Shown here piece after piece: positions 26,447-34,502 of a DNA stretch of 64,000 bases (its first letter is position 1; each line of letters opens with the position of its first letter). This DNA is from Ignavibacteriota bacterium (GTDB taxonomy: Bacteria > Bacteroidota > Ignavibacteria > UBA10030 > SZUA-254). The stretch is taken from contig JANYJZ010000013.1 in the NCBI GenBank assembly GCA_025358305.1, forward strand, positions 89,431-153,430. The letters are read 5' to 3'. The translations under genes were made by a program, and so were the position numbers. The notes under the pieces were generated by a model. The model was not told the DNA's origin and did not search any database. It saw only the letters and a list, made by a program, of their open reading frames with translations.

Positions 26447-26554
26447 ATGACCATGAACTTCCATCGCCTTCTGCGGCCTCTCTCCTGCATCGTCGTGATC
26501 TTGGCAGGACTCATTTCCACGTGGAGCGTGGGACGGCAAGTGAGCGTCCCATGA
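26447..26554 (+). CDS. Possible 35-residue hydrophobic peptide overlapping next gene
   Basis: ATG 26447 opens a frame reading MTMNFHRLLRPLSCIVV, then ILAGLISTWSVGRQVSVP and TGA at 26552-26554. It has one hydrophobic segment and a basic N-terminus. Its stop overlaps ATG 26551 of the T9SS protein as ATGA, a classic coupling arrangement. It could be a leader peptide, a small membrane protein or chance; no ribosome site is clear. Confidence 0.3.
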   Translation: MTMNFHRLLRPLSCIVVILAGLISTWSVGRQVSVP

Positions 26555-27444
26555 GAGTAATGAATCCCTCCCGAAAACCCCTTGACGCGTTCTCCCGTCG
26601 CCGATCCAGATCGAGGTTCTCACTGCTCATTCCGATCTCGTTCGGCATCCTGGGCCTTGCGCTCTCCTGCCCGTCCATGTCGAGCTCCCAGGCGAAGTTC
26701 ATCTTGCCGTTGACGATAACGAACGGCACAATGACCGCGCTGGACACGTTCGGATTGTTCGAACATGCGACGCACTGTATCGACGGACAGCTCGAGCCGA
26801 ACCTCACGGAAGTGGAATTGCCCCCTCCGCCCCCGTCGATCCTCCATGCGCGGTTCGTCAATCCCAACGACTCGACCGCGTGCCTCGGTATGGGGCTTCG
26901 GCTCAACCTTCAGGACTTCTGGGTGCCCGACACGTTCCTCCTCCAGATCTCCCAGCCTCCCCAAGGTGCGTATCCGATCACGGTGAGCTGGACGAAGATC
27001 CAGACCGGCGGGGCGGCCCCCTTTGAATTCGACCTTTCCGACGTCCATGGCGGCACATCCATCCACCAGGAGATGCTCACGACCTCCTCGGTGCAGATCG
27101 AGAACGATTCGTCGCTTGTACTGCGCATGGTGGGGTACGGGATCGTCGGAGCTGTCGGGGATCCGCCGCCGAATGTCCCTCAGAGAATCGCGCTCTTCCA
27201 AAACTACCCCAATCCGTTCAACGGCTCAACTACGATCCGGTATGAACTACCGACAAGCGGACACGTAACGCTCAGCGTTACCGACGAACTCGGGCGCACC
27301 CTCCGGACGCTTGTGGATGACGTAGAACAGGCGGGGTATCATGTGGCGAGCTTCGACGCGGCGCTCCTTGCGAGCGGAGAATACTACTATACGCTGCGGT
27401 CGGGGGAGGTTGTTCTCACGAAGAAACTTCTGCTTCTCAAGTAG
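26551..27444 (+). CDS. T9SS-targeted secreted protein of unknown function
   Basis: 297 residues from ATG 26551; a GTG at 26521 would add 10. A basic N-terminus and hydrophobic stretch (SLLIPISFGILGLALSC) act as signal. The middle domain (about 45-210) is unrecognised, with a PPPPP run. The C-terminus is a type A T9SS sorting domain: FQNYPNPFNGSTTIRYELP, VTLSVTDELGRTLRTLV, GYHVASFDA, SGEYYYTLRSG and final KKLLLLK. Such cargo is exported by the PorSecretion system and attached to or released from the surface. This gene is strong evidence for the phylum assignment. Confidence 0.85.
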   Translation: MRVMNPSRKPLDAFSRRRSRSRFSLLIPISFGILGLALSCPSMSSSQAKFILPLTITNGTMTALDTFGLFEHATHCIDGQLEPNLTEVELPPPPPSILHARFVNPNDSTACLGMGLRLNLQDFWVPDTFLLQISQPPQGAYPITVSWTKIQTGGAAPFEFDLSDVHGGTSIHQEMLTTSSVQIENDSSLVLRMVGYGIVGAVGDPPPNVPQRIALFQNYPNPFNGSTTIRYELPTSGHVTLSVTDELGRTLRTLVDDVEQAGYHVASFDAALLASGEYYYTLRSGEVVLTKKLLLLK

Positions 27445-27465
27445 AAGAGAGAGACCAGACGGAGA

Positions 27466-29061
27466 TTATTTCACGAGCATGAGAGGCTTCACCTCGTTCA
27501 CCGCCCCGCTCTGAAATCGGCAGTAGTAGACGCCGGCCGGAAGTTCCCCGGCGTCGAACGTCACCTCGTGGCGCCCCGCCGGAAACACCCCCTGCACAAG
27601 CACACGCACCTCGCGTCCCAGCGTGTCGTAGACCTTGATCTCGACGCTGGATCCATTCGTGACAAACGGAATGACCGTCGACGGATTAAAGGGGTTGGGA
27701 TAGTTCTGCAGCAGCCCGGGCGCTGCGGGTAGATCCACTCCGGAGACCTTCGGCAATTTGTTGTCGAGGAGCGGCTTCCAGATCAAGGGGAGCATCGGAA
27801 AGTCCTTTAAAAGCACCGACTCCATTTCCGTTTGTGACACCCGGAACCAGTCCCGGAGAAGTGTCGCGTAGACCGCGCGGAAATCATTCGACATCGGAAC
27901 GTTGTCGTTCACCGTCGCCGCGGCCGGGATCACGGGATTCGGCCCGACGATGCCGCCACGCACCGGCCGTCCGAAGACGAACACCGGGGCGGCGGTGCCG
28001 TGGTCGGTCCCGAAGCTCGCGTTCGACTTGATGCGCCGGCCGAACTCCGAGAAGGTCATGCCGACGACGCGCTTGTCGGCGCCGAGGAGGTGAAGGTCGT
28101 CCTGGAACGCGAGGATCGCATCGTTGAGCTTCTTTAAAAGGTTCGCGTGGTTCCCGGTCTCCGTACCGCCCGTTTGGCTCACCTGAGCCGAGTGAGTATC
28201 AAATCCCCCCAGGTTGACGACATAGATGCGCGTCTTGAGGCCGCCGGCGATGAGCTGCGCCACGATCTTCAACTGGTCGGCAAGAGCGTTCTGCCCGGCG
28301 GCCGGATAGAGCTGTGACAGGTTCGTCGCCTTCCCGGCCGCAGCGGTGATGACTGTCGCGTAGAGCTCGGTCTGCTGCCCCACCTGCCGGATAAAGGTCA
28401 ATTCGTGACCGGCGGGAGTGTTCGGAGCCTGGTCGACGGCCCCGGCAACGAGCTGATAGAACGAGGTCGGGCTCGTGAGCGCCATCCCCATCGACACTTC
28501 CGGCCCCTGGAGTCCGAGGGACACGACGCTCCCGATCTGGATCGCAAGAGGGTCGGGCGCGACAGCGTTCGGGTAGCCGACGGGATAGTCGGCATATTCG
28601 TCGTCAAGGTAACGCCCCATCCAGCCGCTCGAGAGCGTCACGTTGGAATCCGTCGCGGTGAGCCAGATGTCGGTCGCGCGAAAGTGCGAGAAGTTCGGGT
28701 TCGGATACCCGACGCTCTGGACGACGGCGAGTTTTCCCGTGCCGTAGTACTGCTGGAGACCGGTGAGCGCCGGGTGCAGCCCCGTCTGGTCTGTGAGCTT
28801 TGCGACAAGGGCCTCCGTGATCGCGATGTTGCCGCGCGCGGCCATGAGCGAGGGATACTCGTCCAAGGGGATGACGGTGTTCAATCCGTCGTTGCCGCCA
28901 TTGAGCTGGATGAGGACGAGGACATGGTCGGTCTCCGCCGCCGCGCCGATGAGCGACTCGAGAACCGGGCCACGGCCGTACGCCTTGAACGTAAATCCCC
29001 CCAGGAGCATCGGAAGGATCGACACGGGCACGGTACGCTGCAGGAATGTTCGTCTTTTCAT
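27466..29061 (-). CDS. DUF1501 protein with Tat-like signal and T9SS sorting domain
   Basis: 531 residues. The start MKRRTFLQRTVPVSILPMLLGGF is a Tat-like signal (RRTFLQ). The DUF1501 domain (about 35-430) shows VLIQLNGGNDGLNTVIPLD, FSHFRATDIW, LGGFDTHSAQ, VVGMTFSEFGRRIKSNAS and GTDHGTAAPVFVFG, which place it in the alkaline-phosphatase/sulfatase superfamily. The C-terminal about 85 residues are a T9SS type A domain (LLQNYPNPFNPSTVIPFV and MLVK end). The partner DUF1800 gene is 9 bases upstream; the pair is widespread in secreted polymer or particle processing contexts but lacks an assigned reaction. Confidence 0.9.
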   Translation of the reverse strand: MKRRTFLQRTVPVSILPMLLGGFTFKAYGRGPVLESLIGAAAETDHVLVLIQLNGGNDGLNTVIPLDEYPSLMAARGNIAITEALVAKLTDQTGLHPALTGLQQYYGTGKLAVVQSVGYPNPNFSHFRATDIWLTATDSNVTLSSGWMGRYLDDEYADYPVGYPNAVAPDPLAIQIGSVVSLGLQGPEVSMGMALTSPTSFYQLVAGAVDQAPNTPAGHELTFIRQVGQQTELYATVITAAAGKATNLSQLYPAAGQNALADQLKIVAQLIAGGLKTRIYVVNLGGFDTHSAQVSQTGGTETGNHANLLKKLNDAILAFQDDLHLLGADKRVVGMTFSEFGRRIKSNASFGTDHGTAAPVFVFGRPVRGGIVGPNPVIPAAATVNDNVPMSNDFRAVYATLLRDWFRVSQTEMESVLLKDFPMLPLIWKPLLDNKLPKVSGVDLPAAPGLLQNYPNPFNPSTVIPFVTNGSSVEIKVYDTLGREVRVLVQGVFPAGRHEVTFDAGELPAGVYYCRFQSGAVNEVKPLMLVK

Positions 29062-29070
29062 CGTCGGGGC

Positions 29071-30774
29071 CTACATCAGCTGGTATTCTGCCATGCTCAT
29101 CATGAGCCGCAGGAGCGACTGGAGCTTCGAGCTCACAGCGGCCTTTTTCGTCGGATCGTTGGGCGTGAGGAGGTAGTCGTTCCACTCCATCGTCCACTCG
29201 TAGTCAGGGAGGCCCGGGATGAGCGTCTCTTTGAGGAACGCCTTCTGGTTGTCGGTGATCGCGACGGGAAACAGGTACTGCGAGAACTCGGCGATGAGCA
29301 CGTTCGGGTCCGATGGGTCCGAGACCTGCAGCAGGAACGCGATCGGATCGATGACGAGCGTGAAGCTCGTCACCCTGTATCCCGTCGACCCCATCGTGTC
29401 GGTGAAGGTCTTGCGCTTCGGCAGCGTGTCCGAGTTGATCCAAAGCTCATGGAACTGGGGCGTCTGGTAGTACGCCGGCCAGCCAGCGACGTTTGGCGGA
29501 TCGTGGAGGAGCTGCTGGAGCGTTTCAGCCTGCGACCAGATGTACTTCCAGTGGTTGTACTCCGCGGCAAGAGTTGATGCGGGCGGGAACTGCACGCCGC
29601 ATGTCCGCATGTTCCCGACGGTGAGGTCGATCGGGTTCTTGATGAGACAGCCGATGTTCACAGGATCGAAGAAATGGGCGCTTTTGAAGAGCGCCTGGAG
29701 CACCGGGACGATCTCGTAGTTGTTCGACCGGAGAATGTTCGCCAGAGGGACGATCACGTTCGCCTCGGTCGTGTCGTCGATAAGGTAGTAGACGAACCAG
29801 CGGTAGAGCTTCCGGCAGAAGTATTTCGCCGTCTCCTGCTGAATGAAGATCATATCGAGGAGCGCATCGACCTCGTTCGCGCCGGCCGTACCGGCCTGGC
29901 CAGCGATGAGTGTCGATCCGTACGCGGAGGAGAACTGCTTGTTCGTCGCGTCGTGGCGGCTCGCCGTGAAATACGACTGAAGCGTCGTGCCGTTGTCCCG
30001 CCAGCCCGAAAGGACACGCGCCGCCGCCTTGACGTCCTGTTCGGTATAGTTCGTATAGTTGCCGGGGGCGATCTCCGGACCCTTGCCGACGGTGAAGAGC
30101 TCCTGGAGCTCTCGGCCGTAGTTCTCGTTCGGGCTCGCGCCGGTGTTCGTGTTGCCGTTGAGATACCGGAGCATCGCGCAGTCGATCGTGATGAGCTTTG
30201 CGAGCGTCCTGACGTTGCCGAGCGCGTTCGCGCGCAGGAGCGCGTTGTACATGTACACCATCCGAGCGTCGCCGACGACGTCCGATTCCGTGACGAAATG
30301 GTTCTGCCAAAAAAGCGTCATCTTTTCCAGGAGCGAGACGCCCTGGTTGAGCATGAGACCGGTCCACCAGCACCGCAGGGAGGTGAGCCGCACCGAATTA
30401 AAATCGGACGTCGCCGCATTGACCCACGTCTGACCGATGACGGAACCCGTATCGCTCGCGCTCGTCGTAAGAGGAAATCCTGGATCGGGCTGGGTGGAGA
30501 GAAGCTCGGTCACCGCAGCGTCGAGGCTCCCTGCAAGGAGCGACTCGACGTCGGCGCGCCGCACGCCGAAGGTCGTCCGGCGCAGGAGATGCGCGGCCTG
30601 ATCTACGCCCCAGGGACCGGTGTACGGTTCGATGCCTGCAAGGCTCCGAGCGACGTGCGGGAGGGCTTTGTTCGCGAACTTGCTCGGCGCACTGACACTC
30701 TTGCCGGAATGTTGTTCGAGGTCCACGCTGGACGGAGAAAGAAGCGATGTTGGAAGCAGGTCTCTGCGTTTCAT
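29071..30774 (-). CDS. DUF1800 domain protein
   Basis: 567 residues from ATG 30774 (MKRRDLLPTSLLSPSS); the open frame to 30867 adds 31 unlikely residues. DUF1800 blocks: DQAAHLLRRTTFGVRRADVE, WWTGLMLNQGVSLLEKMTLFWQNHF, NENYGRELQELFTVG, AARVLSGW, FFDPVNIGCLIKNPIDLTVG and DPPNVAGWP. The domain occurs with DUF1501 as a two-gene unit. Biochemical role is unknown; export to the periplasm or surface is likely, though the N-terminus here lacks a strong hydrophobic core. Confidence 0.88.
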   Translation of the reverse strand: MKRRDLLPTSLLSPSSVDLEQHSGKSVSAPSKFANKALPHVARSLAGIEPYTGPWGVDQAAHLLRRTTFGVRRADVESLLAGSLDAAVTELLSTQPDPGFPLTTSASDTGSVIGQTWVNAATSDFNSVRLTSLRCWWTGLMLNQGVSLLEKMTLFWQNHFVTESDVVGDARMVYMYNALLRANALGNVRTLAKLITIDCAMLRYLNGNTNTGASPNENYGRELQELFTVGKGPEIAPGNYTNYTEQDVKAAARVLSGWRDNGTTLQSYFTASRHDATNKQFSSAYGSTLIAGQAGTAGANEVDALLDMIFIQQETAKYFCRKLYRWFVYYLIDDTTEANVIVPLANILRSNNYEIVPVLQALFKSAHFFDPVNIGCLIKNPIDLTVGNMRTCGVQFPPASTLAAEYNHWKYIWSQAETLQQLLHDPPNVAGWPAYYQTPQFHELWINSDTLPKRKTFTDTMGSTGYRVTSFTLVIDPIAFLLQVSDPSDPNVLIAEFSQYLFPVAITDNQKAFLKETLIPGLPDYEWTMEWNDYLLTPNDPTKKAAVSSKLQSLLRLMMSMAEYQLM

Positions 30775-31018
30775 ATCATGCGTGTGGGGGTGTTCCGCCC
30801 CCGTGCGGGTGCAGGGGCGACGAAGAATGAACTCCCCTAGGGTAAGAAGAATCCGGATAAGTATCAAGACCCGACCGTCTTAATTGTCTCATTTGTGAAA
30901 ATAAGGCCATTCTGCACCCGTAGCAGCCCCTTTTCTTTTCCCCGCGACATTTCTATATTACGGCAATCGTACCGCTGGTTGACGCGGGGGTCAAGGACCA
31001 CTTTGGAAGGAACGGGTC
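30775..31018. promoter_or_regulatory. Divergent intergenic region with TATATT promoter-like box
   Basis: Between DUF1800 (minus) and the membrane protein (plus). TTTCTATATTAC, with TATATT at 30954-30959, is about 60 bases before the plus gene and matches the box seen before prfC and brxA. A GGAAGG ribosome site precedes 31019. Confidence 0.4.
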
Positions 31019-31615
31019 ATGAAGAACATCATCATCGGAGGTGTCGTCGGAGGGATCATCTTGTTTTTCTGGGGCTGGATGGCGTGGGCGGTCTTGCCTC
31101 TTCATAAGGCGAGCCTGCGCCCGATCGAGAACGAGGAGCGCGTGGTCGAGGTCCTCTCGACCAACCTCGGCGTCCGGGGCGTGTACATCTATCCGGGCAT
31201 GCCGGTCGAGGGCGACGTCTCCGCCGAAGAGCAGCACAGCGCGAGGGAGGAATGGACCAAGAAGTTTCAGCACGGTCCGATCGGCATGATCATTTACGAC
31301 CCGCGCGGAAGCGACCCGTTGATGGCGAGCCAGATGATGAGCGGGTTCGTCATCGATCTCGTCTCGGCGCTTCTCGCCGTCTGGCTCCTGAGCAGAAGCA
31401 CTGCGTTCTCCGCGTCGTTCATCTCGCGCGTCGCCTACTGCGGCGTGCTCGGCATCCTCATCAGCGTCTTCTCGCATCTTTCGAACTGGAACTGGCTCGG
31501 GTTTCCGCCCGACTACACCACCGCCATGTTCACTGATACCGTCATCGGCTGGCTCCTTGCGGGTCTCGGCATCGCCGCGATCGTGAAGGCCCCTGCGGCA
31601 AAGGTGGCCGCATGA
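31019..31615 (+). CDS. Membrane protein of unknown function
   Basis: 198 residues. One N-terminal helix (IIIGGVVGGIILFFWGWMAWAVLP), then a soluble loop of about 85 residues with EERVVEVLSTNL and GPIGMIIYDPRGSDP, then three C-terminal helices (FVIDLVSALLAVWLL, ISRVAYCGVLGILISVF, TVIGWLLAGLGIAAIV). I do not recognise a named family. The stop overlaps the histidine phosphatase start (ATGA), so the two are co-translated. Confidence 0.75.
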   Translation: MKNIIIGGVVGGIILFFWGWMAWAVLPLHKASLRPIENEERVVEVLSTNLGVRGVYIYPGMPVEGDVSAEEQHSAREEWTKKFQHGPIGMIIYDPRGSDPLMASQMMSGFVIDLVSALLAVWLLSRSTAFSASFISRVAYCGVLGILISVFSHLSNWNWLGFPPDYTTAMFTDTVIGWLLAGLGIAAIVKAPAAKVAA

Positions 31616-32145
31616 GGACGTTCATCGCCGCCGCTCTGACGGTCCTCATTCTCCTGGCGGCTCCGCCGCTCCAGGCACAGGGAAATGGTGTCCGGACGAC
31701 GATCGTTCTCGTCCGGCACGCGGAGAAGGACACGATGAAGACCGATCCGCCTCTCACCATGCAGGGCCGAGCGCGTGCGCAGCTTCTCGCGCGCATACTG
31801 AAACTCTCGGGCGTCCATTCGACGCACTCCACGCAATACAAGCGCACGGTTGATACCGTCGCACCGCTCGACTCTGCGCTCGGCATCACGAACGAGGTCT
31901 ACCCCTCCAACCCGGAGAGCCTCGCATCGAATGTTGCAACGCTCGTCCGGCATATCCTCGCTGAGCACAAAGGGGAGACCACCGTCATCTCAAGCCACAG
32001 CAATATCCTGCCGATGCTCATCCGGGCGTTCGGCGTAGCATCGTCGGTGGAGATCGGCGATCACGACTACGACAACCTGTTTATCGTCACCGTCGGGGGC
32101 GGGGGAAAGGCGACGCTCGTACGGCTCCAGATGGGGATGGAGTGA
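31612..32145 (+). CDS. Exported histidine phosphatase family protein
   Basis: 177 residues with signal peptide ending LQAQG. The catalytic motif LVRHAEK has Arg35 and His36; the second conserved His is in ISSHSN. It belongs to the phosphoglycerate mutase-like/SixA superfamily, which transfers phosphate through the His in RH. Export suggests a periplasmic phosphatase with unknown substrate. Coupled by ATGA to the membrane protein upstream. Confidence 0.87.
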   Translation: MRTFIAAALTVLILLAAPPLQAQGNGVRTTIVLVRHAEKDTMKTDPPLTMQGRARAQLLARILKLSGVHSTHSTQYKRTVDTVAPLDSALGITNEVYPSNPESLASNVATLVRHILAEHKGETTVISSHSNILPMLIRAFGVASSVEIGDHDYDNLFIVTVGGGGKATLVRLQMGME

Positions 32146-32164
32146 CGGCAGCGGGGACGGCGCG

Positions 32165-33769
32165 TTAGAGCGTCGTTCCGTTCCGGAAAGGCATTTCAGA
32201 GAGGTTGTAGGAGGGGTTCTTCTCGACGAAGTAGTTGAGGCCCCACTCTCCCGTGAAGAGGATGGCGATCTGGCCCTCTGCATTCCGGACGAAGGCTGCG
32301 CCCGTGGGGAGGATGTTCTCGTTGAGGTCCTCGATCCGCAGGGATGGATCGAGCCACCGGAGAAGCTTCCATTCTGTCGGTTCGAGGCGCGACTCCGCCC
32401 CGTACTCGCTTTCCAGCCGGTACTGCACGACCTCGAACTGCAGGGGTCCCACCGCCGCGAGGATCGGCACGCGCTGCGCCGCGTTCGTCCTCTGGAGTCC
32501 CTGGACCACGCCTTCCTGGAGCAGCTGGTCCAACCCTTCGCGGAACTTCTTGAACTTCGACGGGTTCGGATTGTTCAGGAGTGCGAACACCTCCGGCGGA
32601 AAATGCGGGATCTCGCTGTACACGATCGAGTCATCCTCCGTCACCGTGTCGCCGATCCCGAAATCCGCTTGGCCCACAAAACCGACGATGTCGCCCGGAT
32701 AGGCCTCTTCGACGGTCTCCCTCGTTTGTCCAAAGAGTTTGCTCGCGTTGGAGAGACGCACCTTCTTGCCTGTCCGGACGAGCGTCGCTGCCATGTCGCG
32801 CTCGAACTTCCCGGAGCAGACCCGTAAGAACGCGATCCGGTCGCGGTGGCGCGGGTCCATGTTCGCCTGGATCTTGAAGATGAATCCCGAAAAGGCCTTC
32901 TGGTCCAAGGGCACCGGAACGCCGTTGCTCAGGCGCGGACGCGGCGTGCCCGCGTAGCGCATGAACTGGTCGAGGAGCAGCTGCACGCCGAAGTTGTTGC
33001 GCGCGCTTCCGAAGAAGACGGGCGTGATCTCTCCGTGGAGCACCGCCTCTGCGTCGAACGTCGAACCAGCCTGATCGAGGATCTCGAGTTCCTCGGAGAC
33101 CTTCGCGAAGACGTTGCCCGGGAGCCGGTCGAGGATCACCGGATCGTTGAGGTCGCCGATGCTCACCGGAGCGCGGTACGCGCCGCCTGTCGTCAGTTCG
33201 AAGAGATGGACGTGCTTGTCCTGGCGGTCGAAGACGCCGCGGAAGTCGAACCCCGTCCCGAGCGGCCAGTTCATCGGGACGTTGCGGATCCCCAGGACGT
33301 TCTCGAGTTCGTCGAGGAGCTCCAATGGGTCCTTCGTCGGCCGGTCGAGCTTGTTCATGAAGGTGAAGATCGGGATCTTGCGGCGCCGGCAGACCTCGAA
33401 GAGCTTCCGGGTCTGCTTTTCGATGCCTTTTGCCGCGTCAATGACCATGACGACCGAGTCGACCGCCGTGAGGACGCGGTAGGTGTCCTCGGAGAAGTCC
33501 TGGTGGCCCGGCGTATCAAGGAGGTTCACGCGGTAGCCGTCGTAATCGAACTGGAGGACCGTGGAACTGATCGAAATGCCGCGCTTCCGCTCGAGTTCCA
33601 TCCAGTCCGAGGTCGACTGGCGTTGGTTCTTCCGTGCGGTGACAGATCCGGCGAGCTGAACCGCCCCGCCGTAGAGGAGGAACTTCTCCGTCAGGGTTGT
33701 CTTCCCCGCGTCGGGGTGCGAAATGATCGCAAACGTTCTGCGGCGCTCTATTTCTTCCTTCAATCCCAT
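32165..33769 (-). CDS. prfC: Peptide chain release factor 3
   Basis: 534 residues from ATG 33769; the open frame to 33832 adds 21 unrelated residues. GTPase motifs: G1 SHPDAGKTTL, G2 region GSVTARKNQRQSTSDWMELE, G3 DTPGHQDFSEDTYR, G4 NKLDRPT. RF3-specific blocks KLFGQTRETVEEAYPGDIVG and VGPLQFEVVQYRLESEY distinguish it from EF-G. It recycles RF1/RF2 after peptide release. Confidence 0.95.
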   Translation of the reverse strand: MGLKEEIERRRTFAIISHPDAGKTTLTEKFLLYGGAVQLAGSVTARKNQRQSTSDWMELERKRGISISSTVLQFDYDGYRVNLLDTPGHQDFSEDTYRVLTAVDSVVMVIDAAKGIEKQTRKLFEVCRRRKIPIFTFMNKLDRPTKDPLELLDELENVLGIRNVPMNWPLGTGFDFRGVFDRQDKHVHLFELTTGGAYRAPVSIGDLNDPVILDRLPGNVFAKVSEELEILDQAGSTFDAEAVLHGEITPVFFGSARNNFGVQLLLDQFMRYAGTPRPRLSNGVPVPLDQKAFSGFIFKIQANMDPRHRDRIAFLRVCSGKFERDMAATLVRTGKKVRLSNASKLFGQTRETVEEAYPGDIVGFVGQADFGIGDTVTEDDSIVYSEIPHFPPEVFALLNNPNPSKFKKFREGLDQLLQEGVVQGLQRTNAAQRVPILAAVGPLQFEVVQYRLESEYGAESRLEPTEWKLLRWLDPSLRIEDLNENILPTGAAFVRNAEGQIAILFTGEWGLNYFVEKNPSYNLSEMPFRNGTTL

Positions 33770-33913
33770 GGGGTCGAGTAATAATGAGGGACCAATATAC
33801 GGAATTGCGCGAACTTTTGTCGTTTCGGGCACCGCAACGTGGCGGCGTTCCTCTTCAGTGGAAAATTTCGTATATTAGGGGAGATTCGATATCCTTTCAC
33901 TTTGGAGATCCTT
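33770..33913. promoter_or_regulatory. Divergent promoters for prfC and brxA
   Basis: Two near-identical boxes face opposite ways. On the plus strand TTTCGTATATTAGG (TATATT 33871-33876) lies 38 bases before brxA. On the minus strand TTCCGTATATTGG (TATATT read from 33799 to 33794) lies 25 bases before prfC. The repeated core CGTATATT in divergent orientation supports promoter function; -35 elements are not clear. Confidence 0.5.
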
Positions 33914-34342
33914 ATGTACGACATACTGACACAACAGATCAAGAATGAAGTGACGAAACTCGGCGTCACGGAGCTCACCACCCCCGAAGCGGTCGACGCG
34001 TTCATCGCGGGCCAGAAGGGGACCGTCCTCGTGTTCGTCAATTCCGTCTGCGGCTGCGCGGGCGGCGTGGCTCGGCCGGCCCTCGGCCTCTCCATGAAGC
34101 ACACCGTCCGTCCGGACGCCTTCGCGACCGTCTTTGCGAGCAGCGACCGGGAAGCGACGATGCGCATGCGCTCGTATTTCACCGGCATGCCCCCCTCCTC
34201 CCCCTCGTTCGCACTCCTGAGAGACAGCAAGCTCGTGGCGATGGTCCACCGGTCCGACATCGAGATCCGGGACGCGCATGATGTCGCGCAGATCCTCACC
34301 GGGCTCTTCGACAAGTACTGCGCAAAGGTCGGGCAGAACTGA
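33914..34342 (+). CDS. BrxA/BrxB family bacilliredoxin (YphP/YqiW)
   Basis: 142 residues from ATG 33914 with GGAG 6 bases upstream. The active-site motif is VCGCAGG with Cys46 and Cys48 in the CGC arrangement typical of YphP/YqiW. GTVLVFVNS, RPALGLSM and PPSSPSFALLRD are family blocks. These proteins reduce bacillithiol-protein mixed disulfides or act as disulfide isomerases in the cytosol. Whether this organism makes bacillithiol cannot be told from the window. Confidence 0.92.
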   Translation: MYDILTQQIKNEVTKLGVTELTTPEAVDAFIAGQKGTVLVFVNSVCGCAGGVARPALGLSMKHTVRPDAFATVFASSDREATMRMRSYFTGMPPSSPSFALLRDSKLVAMVHRSDIEIRDAHDVAQILTGLFDKYCAKVGQN

Positions 34343-34397
34343 CCTTTCGCCCTTCCGGCTCGCCCGAGAGCGAGTTGGAATTTTCCGGTAATCTTCG

Positions 34398-34481
34398 TAT
34401 CTTTACAACACACGCCTCGAGCGATTAACTGCTTGAGGCGTTTTTGTTCAATACCACCCCTTTTCCGGGGGTCCTCCCCGG
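34398..34481 (+). terminator. Hairpin with U-run between brxA and typA (terminator or attenuator)
   Basis: CGCCTCGA (34413-34420) pairs with TTGAGGCG (34433-34440), an 8-bp stem with 12-base loop followed by TTTTT. It is 70 bases after brxA and 62 before typA. A promoter-like TTCGTATCTTT (TATCTT 34398-34403) sits just before it, so it may be in the typA leader. A second stem, CCGGGG/CCCCGG at 34465-34481, follows. Confidence 0.6.
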
Positions 34482-34502
34482 TGCGGGATTCAAGGAGATT
34501 TC

